From assembly GCF_013410875.1 (NCBI RefSeq), contig NZ_JACCCU010000002.1, positions 372,001 through 436,000 of the forward strand: DNA of 64,000 nt. The letters run 5' to 3'. The position numbers and the translations under genes are program-made. Source of the DNA: Tunturiibacter empetritectus (GTDB lineage: Bacteria > Acidobacteriota > Terriglobia > Terriglobales > Acidobacteriaceae). The notes below the pieces were generated by a model that was given only the letters and a program-made list of their open reading frames with translations, ran no database searches and had not been told where the DNA came from. Positions 1-9,040 of the stretch are shown piece after piece (within the stretch, counting starts at the first letter, position 1; each line of letters opens with the position of its first letter).

Positions 1-465
1 AAATGTGCCATCGTGGTTATTGTGAAACAGGGCTGCGTGAGGCGGGTCCGCGGTACCCTTCAACGCATCATAAGTAGACCCATTCACCAAGTAGATATCG
101 AGCCAGCCGTCATTGTCATAGTCCAATAAGGCGACCCCTGATCCGGGGGCTTCCAGGATGTACTTCTTTTCCGGCGTGCCCATCACATGATGCCAGACTG
201 TCAGACCAGCTTGTTTCGCAATATCTTTGAAGATCACTGGACCTTCCTTAACAAACCCTCCAGCGGTAATTGGGCGCAGCTCTGAATCTTTCACCGCTGA
301 AAACACACCCGCTGTCGCGGACCCACCACGCGGAGCAGTTGGGGTTGCCTGGTCCTGAGTCGAGCCGGGACTGAGCTTGCCGGTCTCCTGTGCCACCATG
401 AGTGGGCTCATCAAAAACTCGCATATTAGAACCCCTAGCAGGATCGTTTTCCTAAGGTATTTCAT
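1..465 (-). CDS. Secreted FG-GAP/VCBS-repeat protein, CRTAC1-like (N-terminal part only)
   Basis: The frame is open from an ATG at 465 to the left edge, giving 155 residues, so the C-terminus lies outside the window. Residues 1-26 form a signal peptide (basic MKYLRK, then a hydrophobic stretch ending MVAQ). Residues 125-155 hold an FG-GAP/VCBS calcium-loop signature (LLDYDNDGWLDIYLVNG) followed by FHNNHDGTF. This arrangement is typical of the secreted CRTAC1 / ASPIC-UnbV beta-propeller proteins common in Acidobacteria. An AAGGGG ribosome-binding site lies just before the ATG. The function of the family is poorly known; an extracellular binding or scaffold role is inference. Confidence 0.8.
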   Translation of the reverse strand, partial: MKYLRKTILLGVLICEFLMSPLMVAQETGKLSPGSTQDQATPTAPRGGSATAGVFSAVKDSELRPITAGGFVKEGPVIFKDIAKQAGLTVWHHVMGTPEKKYILEAPGSGVALLDYDNDGWLDIYLVNGSTYDALKGTADPPHAALFHNNHDGTF

Positions 466-589
466 AACCCCTTATTCCGCTTGCACCAAAAGTGCCGCAT
501 CTTCATCCGAGTAAGATACATAGTCCGTGTAGTTTAGCAAGCAGAACGATCTTACCTCTTCGTGAAGCGACAAACTCATCGTTCCAGCA

Positions 590-2410
590 TCATCGACTTA
601 TTTCAAGCCAAAGCTCAAGCGAACGGCCTTCAGTAAAGCTGGTCACTTTGTGAAGAACCATATCGTAGTTGTCGATGCCAGGGCCGTAAAAACATGCGCC
701 GTTTGGAGTTGCCTTGCACCCCTAGAGCATTCGGCGTGAAAGCAGTGATATTGAAATGGGGCCTGCCGTTGCGCGGATTATGGTTAAGCTTGTAGCCGGT
801 GCCATCGTAGTTGGGCATGTCGATGCTAGTGGCATTGACGCCATTGTTCTGCACCTGCACGTGATGCCGAAGCGGGCTTCATTGACCGTCTTCGCTCCAA
901 ATGTATGGATGTTGCTGAAGACGAGCGTCTGGTCCAGACCGAAGGATGCGGCGTCGTAAGCAAAGCCGTTGCCGGGAAGTGTGGCACCGCCCAGCCCGCT
1001 CGGGTATGGGTCATCGAGGTTGTAGCGGTCGTTGAAGTAGTAGATCGAAGACGTACCGAAGCGCGATGAGTTGAAGTCCACCCTCCCAGCCGTCTTGTCG
1101 TCGTTGATCCGTCGTTTATAAGCGCCGGTGGAGAATTGGTTCACGCCGCCGTTCGGTTCCGGAATGTACTGAAGCAGGCGCGTAGGCGCCGCGCCCCATG
1201 CGCTGCGAGGAATGACTCCGTTCGGAAATACCTGGGCGAAGGACTCGCCTTGAGTCACCTGCTGACCGAGACGCTGGGAGAGAATCTTCGCGAGGTACGG
1301 ACCGTTCACCGTTCCGGTGAAGGCCGAGGCCGAGCCGAAGTCTCCATTTCGATTTGCCATTGAAGGCACACTGACGAACCCAGTCTCGATTCCCTGAATG
1401 TAGCGCTGCCCCTGGTAATCGGTGAAGAAGAAGATTTTCTCTTTGCGTATGGGACCACCGAAGGTGCCCCCATACTGGTTCTGATGGAAGGCTGCACGCT
1501 CAGGAGAGAAGTAGTTCCGCGCGTCCAGGTGGGTGTTACGGAAGAACTCGAAGAGATTACCGTGAAAATTGTTGGTGCCGGACTTGGTGACGACGTTGAT
1601 GATACCGCCGGTGAAACTGCCGTACTCGGCATCCACGTTGCTCGACAGAATACGGAACTCCGCAATCGAGTCTAGGTTCGGAATGATCCCGGCCTGCTGG
1701 CCGATGGTCTCCTGAACGCTTGCGCCGTTGAGGTCGTAGGCGTTGTCGGACTCGCGCTGACCATGAATCGAGAACTGGCCCGTGTTGGCTTGGCCTGCGG
1801 CAGGCACCGTGCCGAAGCCGCCGCCGGAGATGGTGTTGCCGGCACCGCTGGTCGTGATCGGAGAGACACCCGCCTGAACCGCGAGCAGGTCTGTGTAGCT
1901 TCGACCATTGAGAGGAATATCGACCACCTGCTTACTTTCGATGGTCTGCCCGATCTGCGTATCAGTGGTGTGGACCTCAGCGGTATTCTCGATTACGTTG
2001 ATGGTTTGGCTGCTATCGGCGACCTTCAGCACCACGTCGATCGTCAGGGCGGTATTTACGTCGATCTTTAAATTGGCGGTCTGACGGTAGGGGTTGAAAC
2101 CGTCCATAGTCACATCGAGCGCATAATGTCCAACGGGCACTGCGGCAAAAGTAAACACACCATCGCTGCCGGTCACCGCGGTCTGCTTTACGCCGGTTTC
2201 TGTATTGACAAGCACGACCTGGCCCTCTGGGATCAATGCGCCAGTGGCATCTTTGACAGCGCCCGCTATGCGGCCTCCAGTTTGTGCCGCGAGGAACTGC
2301 GGTGAGATCGCAAACGTGAAGAGGAAAACGATCAGAGCATTGCGACGGAATGGCTGTGGAAAGTTCTGCAGTTCCTTGAGGGCGGCGAGCAGTTTGCTGA
2401 AAGTCGACAT
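590..2410 (-). pseudogene. Decayed TonB-dependent receptor with N-terminal carboxypeptidase-regulatory-like domain
   Basis: From ATG 2410 the frame encodes a signal peptide ending FLAAQ, a beta-sandwich (CarboxypepD_reg-like) domain at about residues 45-125, and a plug domain with VVDIPLNGRSYTDLL and GGIINVVTKSGTNNFHGN. This is the layout of the large acidobacterial OmpA-like TonB receptors, usually over 1000 residues. Here the barrel breaks off after TVNEARFGI near 866. Sequence belonging near the extreme C-terminus (PNYDGTGYKLNHNPRNGRP) follows at once in another frame, so several hundred residues are deleted. A second frameshift near 680 is needed to read FYGPGIDNYDMVLHKVTSF, and a stop falls at 590-592 before the normal end. 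It was probably a polymer or glycan-oligomer receptor and is now non-functional. Confidence 0.85.
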
Positions 2411-2698
2411 GATGGAATCTCCGCGACGTTTTGGGGCACACGTCGAGTGTTCTGGGCGGAGCCGCTGTCCGGCTCGCCAGTGAGTCGTTCGCTTGCGTCT
2501 GTCTGTTACGCAGGCACTCAGTTGTTAGGAGCTTGTTCAAGAAGCTCTCGCAGTGGGCGGAGAACCCCTTGCTGCGAGCGGAGAGCATCATGCGATGTCG
2601 TGCTCAGCGAGGGATTGCCGCCAGCCTCCGGCGATGCGGAGGCTCACTCGAAACTGGGTCGTCCATTGTTCCTGTTCCTCCATTAGTGTTGAAATCGC

Positions 2699-2923
2699 CT
2701 AACGAATCTTGTGCAGAAGACCGGAGAGATCGAGGACGTGGTAGCTGAGCATAAGCGTCATCAGGATCAAGTAGGCCCGCAGGATTCCGAGCGAGAGACG
2801 CGCCGCCCGCGTCATCCGAATCTTGCCAAGACCAGCCGTCGAACACTTCTGTTCCGGGACATCATCCAACGGATGAATGACGCGGAATCCATTCTTATCA
2901 GGGGATACTCCCGTCGTTGCCAT
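2699..2923 (-). CDS. Small single-pass membrane protein downstream of the NRAMP-related gene
   Basis: This is a 74-residue ORF starting 11 bases after the transporter stop codon. Its ribosome-binding site (GAGAGG) overlaps that stop, so translational coupling is likely. A hydrophilic N-terminal half precedes one hydrophobic helix (about residues 46-66, LGILRAYLILMTLMLSYHVL). I do not recognise the family. Position and spacing suggest an accessory subunit or small regulator of the transporter, which is inference. The next 290 bases before the receptor pseudogene show no gene. Confidence 0.6.
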   Translation of the reverse strand: MATTGVSPDKNGFRVIHPLDDVPEQKCSTAGLGKIRMTRAARLSLGILRAYLILMTLMLSYHVLDLSGLLHKIR

Positions 2924-2934
2924 GACTCACCTCT

Positions 2935-4242
2935 CTACTGAAACAGATTCGGAAGCATTACCTGGGCTGCGAGCAGCAGCGACAGGGCAAAGAGAACGAC
3001 GATGATCGTCCAGTTAATGTAGTTGTTCCATGGCCGGTTGACCCAGCGGTCGCCGAGCAGTTCGCGGTCATTGAGCAGAAGTTGAAGGAAGATGATGGCG
3101 GAGGGCAGGATGAGGCCGGCGAACACCTGCACACTGATGATGACCAACTGCAGCGGCACATGCGGAATCAGCACAATGGCCGCTGCCGCTCCGACACAGG
3201 TGATATAGGTTGCATAGAAGCCGGGAGCTTCCCAGAGCTTCTTGTGCAGCGAATGCTCCCAGCCCCTCACCTCGCCATAGGCCCAAGCGCTGGCGAGCGA
3301 GATGGCCGTCGTTCCAAGCACGGCAGCGTTGACCATCAATAGCAGAACGCCATTGCGAACGAAGTTGCCTGCAATCGGGCCGAGTGCCAGGGCGAGCTGT
3401 GCCGGGTCCTGGAAAACAACCTTGTGTTCAAAGCCGTAGTTCCCAACCAACATCATCGCGCCGGCAACACAGACGGTGAAGGTTGCGCCAATGAGCGTGT
3501 CCAGCCGTGCCCATTTCAGATCGGCGAAGCGGAGCCGCTTCTCGGCCACACAACTCTGCTGGAAGAAGAGCTGCCAGGGCGCGATGGTCGTACCAACGAT
3601 GGCTATTACAAGGAACACAAGACTGCTGGTAATGCCTCCTGTCGGCATCGTTGGTACGATGGAGTTGTGGGCAACAGTCGCCCAATGCGGATGCACTATG
3701 GAAGCAAGGACGAACCAGGTCAAATCCATCAGGCACAGTCCTACGACGATCCGCTCCCAACGCAGATAGCTTCCCGTCACAACCATCAGAGTCAAGCCAA
3801 CGGCTGACACAGGCACAGAGATGTAAGGACTGACGCCGAGTGCGCTCAGAGCGAGCGAGATGGCGGCGAACTCCGTGATCAGTGTGAGGAAGTTGACTGC
3901 GAGCAGGTCAAGCAGCGAGAAACGTCCCCACCACTTGCCAAACCGCTCGTAGATCATCGCGGCATGGCCCTTGCCTGTCGCAATGCCTAGCCGGGCAACC
4001 ATCTCCTGAATGAAGTAGCAGATGGGCAACAGCACGACCAGCAGCCAAAGCAGATGCAGGCCGTACTGACCACCGGCCTGCATATAGGTGGAAACAGCCC
4101 CAGCGTCATTGTCCGCTTCCATGACGATCAGGCCGGGCCCAAAGACCATCAGGAAGGTCACAATGCGCCGCTGCCACGCACTTCGGACCACGACTCCCGC
4201 TGCGGAAGTAGTCACGGCATCCTCTGGTTCCATCACGCGCAT
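2935..4242 (-). CDS. NRAMP-related (SLC11-like) divalent metal transporter, divergent binding site
   Basis: 435 residues with about eleven hydrophobic helices and an NRAMP fold. Helix 1 starts with the family GPGLIV segment, but the classical DPGN metal motif reads DAGA in the alignment: the Asp is kept, Pro and Asn become Ala, and it is preceded by an extra acidic EADN. Helix 6, normally ATVMPH, reads TTIAPW, so the metal-binding Met is Ala and the His is Trp. In the SLC11 family, loss of the soft Met ligand is a mark of NRAMP-related magnesium transporters, so Mg2+ or another hard ion is as likely a substrate as Mn2+/Fe2+ (inference). It overlaps the 62-aa leader ORF by 10 bases, is followed by a 74-aa membrane protein, and is divergent from an RcnR-like repressor. 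Confidence 0.85.
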   Translation of the reverse strand: MRVMEPEDAVTTSAAGVVVRSAWQRRIVTFLMVFGPGLIVMEADNDAGAVSTYMQAGGQYGLHLLWLLVVLLPICYFIQEMVARLGIATGKGHAAMIYERFGKWWGRFSLLDLLAVNFLTLITEFAAISLALSALGVSPYISVPVSAVGLTLMVVTGSYLRWERIVVGLCLMDLTWFVLASIVHPHWATVAHNSIVPTMPTGGITSSLVFLVIAIVGTTIAPWQLFFQQSCVAEKRLRFADLKWARLDTLIGATFTVCVAGAMMLVGNYGFEHKVVFQDPAQLALALGPIAGNFVRNGVLLLMVNAAVLGTTAISLASAWAYGEVRGWEHSLHKKLWEAPGFYATYITCVGAAAAIVLIPHVPLQLVIISVQVFAGLILPSAIIFLQLLLNDRELLGDRWVNRPWNNYINWTIIVVLFALSLLLAAQVMLPNLFQ

Positions 4243-4421
4243 AGGCGTAATCCCCCCATTTCGTCGCTTGATGGGTCGGCGGGACTTGAACGCAGCTTTG
4301 CGGTATCAGCCTGCATCCAGATCCCTATCAAGGGCATTCCGGGATCACCGGTGGAACGCCACACACGGACGAGAGGGCCCGGTCTGCGGACAGCAATATT
4401 GTTGTTCTGGATCTTATTCAT
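4233..4421 (-). CDS. 62-residue ORF translationally coupled to the metal transporter
   Basis: It starts at ATG 4421 behind the strongest ribosome-binding site in this part of the window (AAGGAGG, 4 bases before the ATG). It ends inside the first codons of the transporter gene (10-base overlap). The product is polar, has no signal peptide or membrane helix, and contains GPLVRVWRSTGDPGMPLIG. I do not recognise the family. The strong initiation site and overlap argue that it is translated. It may act as a coupling leader or as a small accessory protein. Confidence 0.6.
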   Translation of the reverse strand: MNKIQNNNIAVRRPGPLVRVWRSTGDPGMPLIGIWMQADTAKLRSSPADPSSDEMGGLRLCA

Positions 4422-4770
4422 GATTCCTCCTTGCGCGATTCAAGCAAGAGCCGGCGATGGCCGCTCGGCAGCGCAGCCATAGAACGCTCTTTCGGATCGT
4501 CGGTTTCGGGAGGTGTGAGGTCGGCTTTTTGGGCCACAGTCTCACGCGCTCAAATCTCAGGTCGTATGCTGGGATGAGCGGTGAGAATTCGCCGGTAGCG
4601 GAAGCTAGAGGCGGGTTCCAGAGCGCTCATCGCAACACAGGAAAGCTCTCGGGGTACTTGGAGGCTCTTGTGCGGAATTTATGCTCATAGGGTGTTCGGT
4701 TTCTCCTGCGAGAACGAAAGCTCTCGTCTTTCATTGTTTACCATACCCCCCTAGGATATACAAGGCAATT
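4422..4770. other. Divergent intergenic region between metal transporter operon and RcnR-like repressor
   Basis: About 350 bases carry no convincing gene. They must hold the promoters of both divergent units. The right end contains the C-tract operator/promoter described separately. I could not find a second clear C-tract or G-tract operator facing the transporter, so control of the transporter by the neighbouring repressor is plausible from layout but not shown. Confidence 0.5.
4734..4762 (+). promoter_or_regulatory. Putative promoter with embedded RcnR/FrmR-type C-tract operator
   Basis: TTGTTT (4734-4739) and TATACA (4757-4762) are 17 bases apart, an ideal sigma-70 spacing. Between them lies ATACCCCCCTAGGATAT, an AT-flanked run of six C. 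This resembles the AT / G-or-C-tract / AT operators of CsoR/RcnR/FrmR repressors. Binding there would block RNA polymerase, giving autorepression. The predicted transcription start falls within a few bases of the ATG at 4771, so the mRNA may be nearly leaderless. Confidence 0.5.
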
Positions 4771-5046
4771 ATGTCTCACATCAACAAAGAAAAACAGAGG
4801 CTCGTTGCTCGTATAAAACGCATCCGCGGACAGGTGGACTCCATCGAACGCTCGCTAACCGAGGAGGATGATTGCGCGGACGTTCTCATGCTTCTTGCGA
4901 ACATCCGTGGCGGTATCAACAGTCTTATGGCCGAGGTACTTGAGGATCATATACGGCATCATTTGCTTTCCCCTGAAAGAAGTTCAGCTCCCCCTCACGA
5001 ACTAGCCGAAGACATGATTGAGCTGGTGCGCGCTTACCTGAAATAG
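4771..5046 (+). CDS. Metal-sensing repressor of the CsoR/RcnR/FrmR family (RcnR-like ligand set)
   Basis: 91 residues, the normal length for this all-helical DUF156 family. The start is placed at ATG 4771 (MSHINKEK) because it matches the RcnR/FrmR N-terminus; the frame stays open upstream to 4681 without family features. The RcnR metal ligands are all present: His3, Cys35, His60 and His64. FrmR formaldehyde sensors usually lack His3 and carry Glu at 64. The nickel/cobalt-type ligand set therefore suggests a Ni/Co-class or related divalent ion sensor (inference). It lies divergent from an NRAMP-related transporter and has a C-tract operator in its own promoter. Confidence 0.85.
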   Translation: MSHINKEKQRLVARIKRIRGQVDSIERSLTEEDDCADVLMLLANIRGGINSLMAEVLEDHIRHHLLSPERSSAPPHELAEDMIELVRAYLK

Positions 5047-5873
5047 AGCAGCCGTACTGCAGGGATACTTCGCTCAATTCAACTCATCGAAGGTTGCAGA
5101 ATAGAAGCCATAGGCAGATCAATCGAGAGGTCGTGGATGAGCGTAGCCCATCAGCTGGGCTACGTCTCGTGGGCATCGACTACTTTTCCTGGAACTCCGA
5201 TCCATGGTCGAAGACGGTCGATGCCGACAGCCTCTACCGCTGTGGCCAGCTCACGGAGAGCGCCAGCCAGGCGATTGCCTCTTCCGGCAAAGCAACTGCG
5301 CCCGATCCGACGGCCACGCTTCGCATCCGCGTCGGCGTGCCGCTCGTTTTGCCCGCGGACCGGCGCGCCTCAGCTTCCACTCGCTCATGGAGAGATAGAT
5401 GGCATCCTGCTTGGTACGCAATAGCCTTTTCAAACATTGGCACTACGGTCATGGCAAGGTCTCCTCGCATTAGGCATCCCGCCCTCATGCGTCAGCTTCG
5501 ACAAAGAAGTCAGTCGAGTGGGGATCATGGAGACATTCGAATTCCGTCAAATCCTTCGGAATGGGCTTTGCAAATTGACGAAACGGATGATTACGCTCCA
5601 ATGCCCGGGGCAGAAGGCACTCATGCTTTTTCTTGAATCAACAGGCTCCGCCGAAGGGATTCGAAAGAGGAGGCGAGGCGGTGGATTTGGAGGGTCTTGA
5701 CTCGACTGAGTCCAACCGCACTGGATGTGAGGAAGAAGGGGCTCTGCTGAACTTTGCGAGGTGATGCCGGTCAATCTGTGCGAGTAGAAGTGGGAGATTT
5801 CAGGTTTGGACAAAGAATAGACAAAGTCGACTCCAGGCTTGGAACCGACGATGAGGTAAGTCTCTTGTTTTGT
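5047..5873. other. About 830 bases without a convincing gene
   Basis: Several medium-length frames cross this stretch on both strands, but none has a good ribosome-binding site, family signature or normal composition. One plus-strand frame (about 5151-5270) reads LRLVGIDYFSWN and then DADSLYRCGQLTE. These look faintly like fragments of known enzyme families, so the region may be an eroded gene. It ends at tRNA-Leu. Confidence 0.4.
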
Positions 5874-5960
5874 TGGTGCCGGGAGGGGGGGTCGAACCCC
5901 CACGAGGTTGCCCTCGGCGGATTTTGAGTCCGCTGCGTCTGCCAGTTCCGCCATCCCGGC
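5874..5960 (-). tRNA. tRNA-Leu, anticodon CAA
   Basis: The sequence folds as a class II tRNA. The 7-bp acceptor stem pairs GCCGGGA with TCCCGGC. The D-arm contains AACTGGCAGACGC, and the anticodon stem GCGGA/TCCGC encloses loop CTCAAAA (anticodon CAA, reading UUG). A variable arm (GAGGGCAACCTC) and a T-arm with GTTCGAC follow. Discriminator A and an encoded CCA complete the 3' end. The long variable arm and A73 support leucine. Confidence 0.97.
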
Positions 5961-6095
5961 CTTTGCCTTGCTCAAGCAGTGCTAGTCAAATCGCCGGTAA
6001 TTCTTCGTCAGAGAAACCGGCACATGCTGAATTCAGTCTCCGAGTCAGTGGCTCTTTCCTTAAGTATCGCATAGCATCTGCTGATCTGCATCTTC

Positions 6096-7016
6096 TCAAA
6101 CTCGTTTGTTAGGCCAAAGCCATGCCGCGCCACGAACCCCGCTGGAATCTCCATACTTTGCCTGCACTACGGGGGTTGATGCCTCCCCCCCAAACACATA
6201 TTTCGGCAGCAATTTAGGTAATGCCGCGTAGATATGCTCAATCCTCGATACACCCCCACCCACCACGATGACATCCGGATCCAGTATGTTGATCACATTG
6301 GACAAGCCGCGCGCCAGACGATCCTCAAACCGCTCCACGGTCTCTGCCGCTGCCGGATCGCCTGCAGCGAAGTCGGCAACGATCTCCCGCGTAGTCCGCG
6401 CTCTGCCGGTAACGTTTTTATAGTCCAGCGCGATCCCAGTACCCGAGACCCACATCTCCATGCACCCTCTCTTCCCGCAGTAACAAAGCGGTCCAGGAGA
6501 TTCTTCCGGCTTCGGCCACGGCAGTGGGTTGTGTCCCCATTCGCCTGCAACTCCGTTCGGACCGTCGTGGACGCATCCTTCCAGGGCAACTCCGCCTCCG
6601 CACCCAGTCCCCAAAATCACGCCATACACAAAGCGCACCCCCGCAGCGGCACCATCCGTCGCCTCTGACACGGCAAGGCAATTTGCATCGTTAGCGACCC
6701 GCACCTCGCGACCCAGCGTAGCGATCAAGTCTCTATGGAATGGCCGGCCATTCAACCACGTTGAATTAGCATTCTTGACCAGCCCTGTAACTCTCGAGAT
6801 AGTCCCTGGAATTCCGGCTCCCACCGTACCAGTCTTTCCGGTCTCTGCTTCCATCCGGTGAACCAGCGCAACAATCGCTTTGATCGTTGCCTCATAGTCA
6901 TCTCGAGGCGTATCGACACGATGCCGAGCCAGCTCTATCCCGTGCTCATCGATGGCGAGCGCCTCGATTTTTGTCCCACCAAGATCAATCCCGATGCGCA
7001 TCCCGATCTCTGCCAT
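6096..7016 (-). CDS. mak: ROK-family fructokinase (Mak-type)
   Basis: About 306 residues, close to E. coli Mak in length and along its whole sequence. It has the N-terminal phosphate loop [35 protein letters not shown] with the catalytic Asp, and GTGCGGGVA. The ROK zinc signature is GEWGHNPLP followed by [10 protein letters not shown]. The C-terminus reads [14 protein letters not shown]. It phosphorylates fructose (perhaps other hexoses) with ATP in the cytoplasm. The ATG at 7016 is preferred; the frame extends to a GTG at 7034, and an internal ATG at 7001 aligns with the Mak start. Confidence 0.9.
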   Translation of the reverse strand: MAEIGMRIGIDLGGTKIEALAIDEHGIELARHRVDTPRDDYEATIKAIVALVHRMEAETGKTGTVGAGIPGTISRVTGLVKNANSTWLNGRPFHRDLIATLGREVRVANDANCLAVSEATDGAAAGVRFVYGVILGTGCGGGVALEGCVHDGPNGVAGEWGHNPLPWPKPEESPGPLCYCGKRGCMEMWVSGTGIALDYKNVTGRARTTREIVADFAAGDPAAAETVERFEDRLARGLSNVINILDPDVIVVGGGVSRIEHIYAALPKLLPKYVFGGEASTPVVQAKYGDSSGVRGAAWLWPNKRV

Positions 7017-7064
7017 TGAGTCCAATCCCTTCACTTGCCGTTCAAAAAAGTGGACGTAACGAAC

Positions 7065-8120
7065 CTACTGCACCTTGCCGCGAGGGCGCAACCTGCGCAA
7101 CTCCGCACCACACGCAATCGCATTCAACGCCGCTAGCTTCAGGTTGTCCGCAGAAAGCCAAAGCCAGAAGCGTCTTCCCCGCTCGCCTTCACCAGAGTCT
7201 CCGCTCACTCGCACCATAATGTCTTCCTGCCCCGCCGCACTCAGATTGCTCGGCGGATCGGATTCCTCACTGATTACGTCGATATGTTCCCCGCCAAGCG
7301 CTGCCTCTATCTCTTCCTTTGTCGCTTCTGTCGAAAACTCCACCAGCATCGAAACGACATATCCGTGAAACACCGGTGCCTGAACTAGCTGCAGTGCCAG
7401 CTGAGGCAGCAGCGAATCAGCAAGTCCCGCATAGTGTCTTCGAATACGCTCTTCCGTAGCACTCAACTTCACCTTTGCAGCCTCACCCAGCGTGGGTAAC
7501 AGATTGAATGCCACCTGCGCATCATACTGTTCCCGCGGCAGCGTCTGAAACGAGAGGAGTGTGACCGTCTGCTGGTGTAACTCATCCATAGCGGCACGGC
7601 CATACTCCGATGCAGGCTCCATCACGGTCGCAGCGACGCTCTTCAAAGCCAGCTTCGTGTGCAATCTTCCAGCAACCAGGGCAAGCATCACAGCGCCGGG
7701 ATGGGCCGCAACCAGAGCAGGCGTATTCAAATCCGGCTCCGGACTTGCAAGCGCTGCTGTGTCTGCAAGCACTTCAGTTACCCACGGCGCTCGAACCAGA
7801 ACATCTTTCTCGCCGTCCAACGCATAGGTCAGGTCAACAATACTCGCCCCGGCTCGCCGCGCCATCTGCCAATGCTTCTTTGTTACTGCTGCATCGCCAG
7901 CAAAAAAAACAAAGTCCATGCGTTCGAAAGAAGTAGCTTCGAGCCGCTGTATGAATGCAACCTCATCGCCCGCGGCAGTTACTTGGCCCACGGCCTCTTC
8001 TTCGTCAAGCAACACAAAGTCCGATGCTCCCAGCAACGACTCGCCCAACTCTTCGCTCAGCTCCTTACCAGCAAGCGAAGATGCACCGACGATTCCGATT
8101 CGATATATTTGCTCCGCCAT
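7065..8120 (-). CDS. Aspartate-semialdehyde dehydrogenase-like protein lacking the catalytic Cys (Usg-like)
   Basis: 351 residues with the Asd/ArgC architecture: an N-terminal Rossmann domain starting RIGIVGASSLAGKEL and a C-terminal dimerisation domain (AFNLLPTLGE, then FHGYVVSMLVEF). The active-site loop, NCxT in true Asd, reads AHPGAVML at about residues 139-146, with no cysteine. This matches the Usg-type paralogues rather than a working dehydrogenase, so a structural or unknown role is inferred. True Asd would be encoded elsewhere. The gene starts at ATG 8120 after a TAGGA ribosome-binding site. It shares orientation with mak and the phospholipid genes but is not tightly coupled to them. 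Confidence 0.8.
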   Translation of the reverse strand: MAEQIYRIGIVGASSLAGKELSEELGESLLGASDFVLLDEEEAVGQVTAAGDEVAFIQRLEATSFERMDFVFFAGDAAVTKKHWQMARRAGASIVDLTYALDGEKDVLVRAPWVTEVLADTAALASPEPDLNTPALVAAHPGAVMLALVAGRLHTKLALKSVAATVMEPASEYGRAAMDELHQQTVTLLSFQTLPREQYDAQVAFNLLPTLGEAAKVKLSATEERIRRHYAGLADSLLPQLALQLVQAPVFHGYVVSMLVEFSTEATKEEIEAALGGEHIDVISEESDPPSNLSAAGQEDIMVRVSGDSGEGERGRRFWLWLSADNLKLAALNAIACGAELRRLRPRGKVQ

Positions 8121-8200
8121 AATGTCCTAAAACGTCGCCGCGATCTAAGTCCCACACCGCCAGACTATATTCTCTTATCTACCCTTCGCACATTCTCGCA

Positions 8201-9040
8201 TTACACGGCGGAGTGCCGTCGTCGTCTGCCCCATGAATAAGCGAGCCTCGCCACCACGCCCGACACCAGGTAGGCCATCGCGATAATGATTAGCATGTAT
8301 TGATGAAACAGGACAATCGACGCACCGACCACCGCAATAAGCGCGAACAATCGGTAAGGATGCCGCGCTCCAACTGTGATCTCCTTTGCGCTCCAGAACC
8401 GCCAATTGCTCACCATCAAAAAGCTTGTGAACAGCAGCAGACATAGCCAAACTACGGAGATCCACGGATTATCAATCGGCGAACCGCGTTGAAAGTGAAT
8501 CACCGAGCTAATCACGCCCGCACCCGCTGGGATCGGCATGCCCACAAAATACTTCTTGCCCGGCCGTCCAGGATTACGAGGCTGAGGATTGATGCTGATG
8601 TTAAATCTCGCTAAACGGCTGGCACCGCAGATCAAAAAGATAAAGCAGACGAATACTCCGATATGCACTATCTGCTGCCGCGCCTCCGGATGCGCCATCA
8701 GAGGCAACATACGGAAACCCCATATATAAGCCAGCAGACTGGGTGCCACGCCAAACGTAATCACATCCGCCAGCGAGTCAAGCTCTTTCCCAAAGTCGCT
8801 CGTCGTGTTCGTCATCCGTGCAATGATGCCGTCGAGCCCGTCGAATAAAACGGCAATCCCAAGCGCCAACGCAGCTCGATCAAAGTAACTCTGGTCTGCC
8901 ACCGACCCCTGAATACTCTGCGTAATTGCGTAGTATCCAGCAGCCATATTGCCCGCTGTAAACAGCGACGGCAGCACATACATCCCGCGGCTGGGTTGAC
9001 GCCGCATCTTCCCATCGGTCCCGATCTGCGCGTCCTCCAT
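8201..9040 (-). CDS. pssA: CDP-diacylglycerol-serine O-phosphatidyltransferase
   Basis: About 279 residues, a polytopic inner-membrane enzyme that joins serine to CDP-diacylglycerol. The CDP-alcohol phosphotransferase motif is complete at about residues 68-93: DGLDGIIAR, then GKELDSLAD. Several hydrophobic helices follow. The ATG at 9040 shares one base with the psd stop codon (TGATG), so the two genes are translationally coupled and make phosphatidylethanolamine in two steps. A TTG one codon upstream is possible but unlikely. Confidence 0.95.
   Translation of the reverse strand: MEDAQIGTDGKMRRQPSRGMYVLPSLFTAGNMAAGYYAITQSIQGSVADQSYFDRAALALGIAVLFDGLDGIIARMTNTTSDFGKELDSLADVITFGVAPSLLAYIWGFRMLPLMAHPEARQQIVHIGVFVCFIFLICGASRLARFNISINPQPRNPGRPGKKYFVGMPIPAGAGVISSVIHFQRGSPIDNPWISVVWLCLLLFTSFLMVSNWRFWSAKEITVGARHPYRLFALIAVVGASIVLFHQYMLIIIAMAYLVSGVVARLAYSWGRRRRHSAV

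Noticed and set aside
5094..5636. 180-codon plus-strand frame
   Set aside because: No ribosome-binding site and only faint family-like fragments; overlapping frames of similar length on both strands indicate GC-driven open frames.
5874..5960. tRNA-Leu as an integration site
   Set aside because: I found no second copy of the tRNA 3' end and no integrase in the window.
5547..5975. Minus-strand frame with MAELADAADSKS
   Set aside because: This peptide is the well-known artificial translation of a tRNA-Leu/Ser gene; it runs through the tRNA-Leu at 5874-5960.
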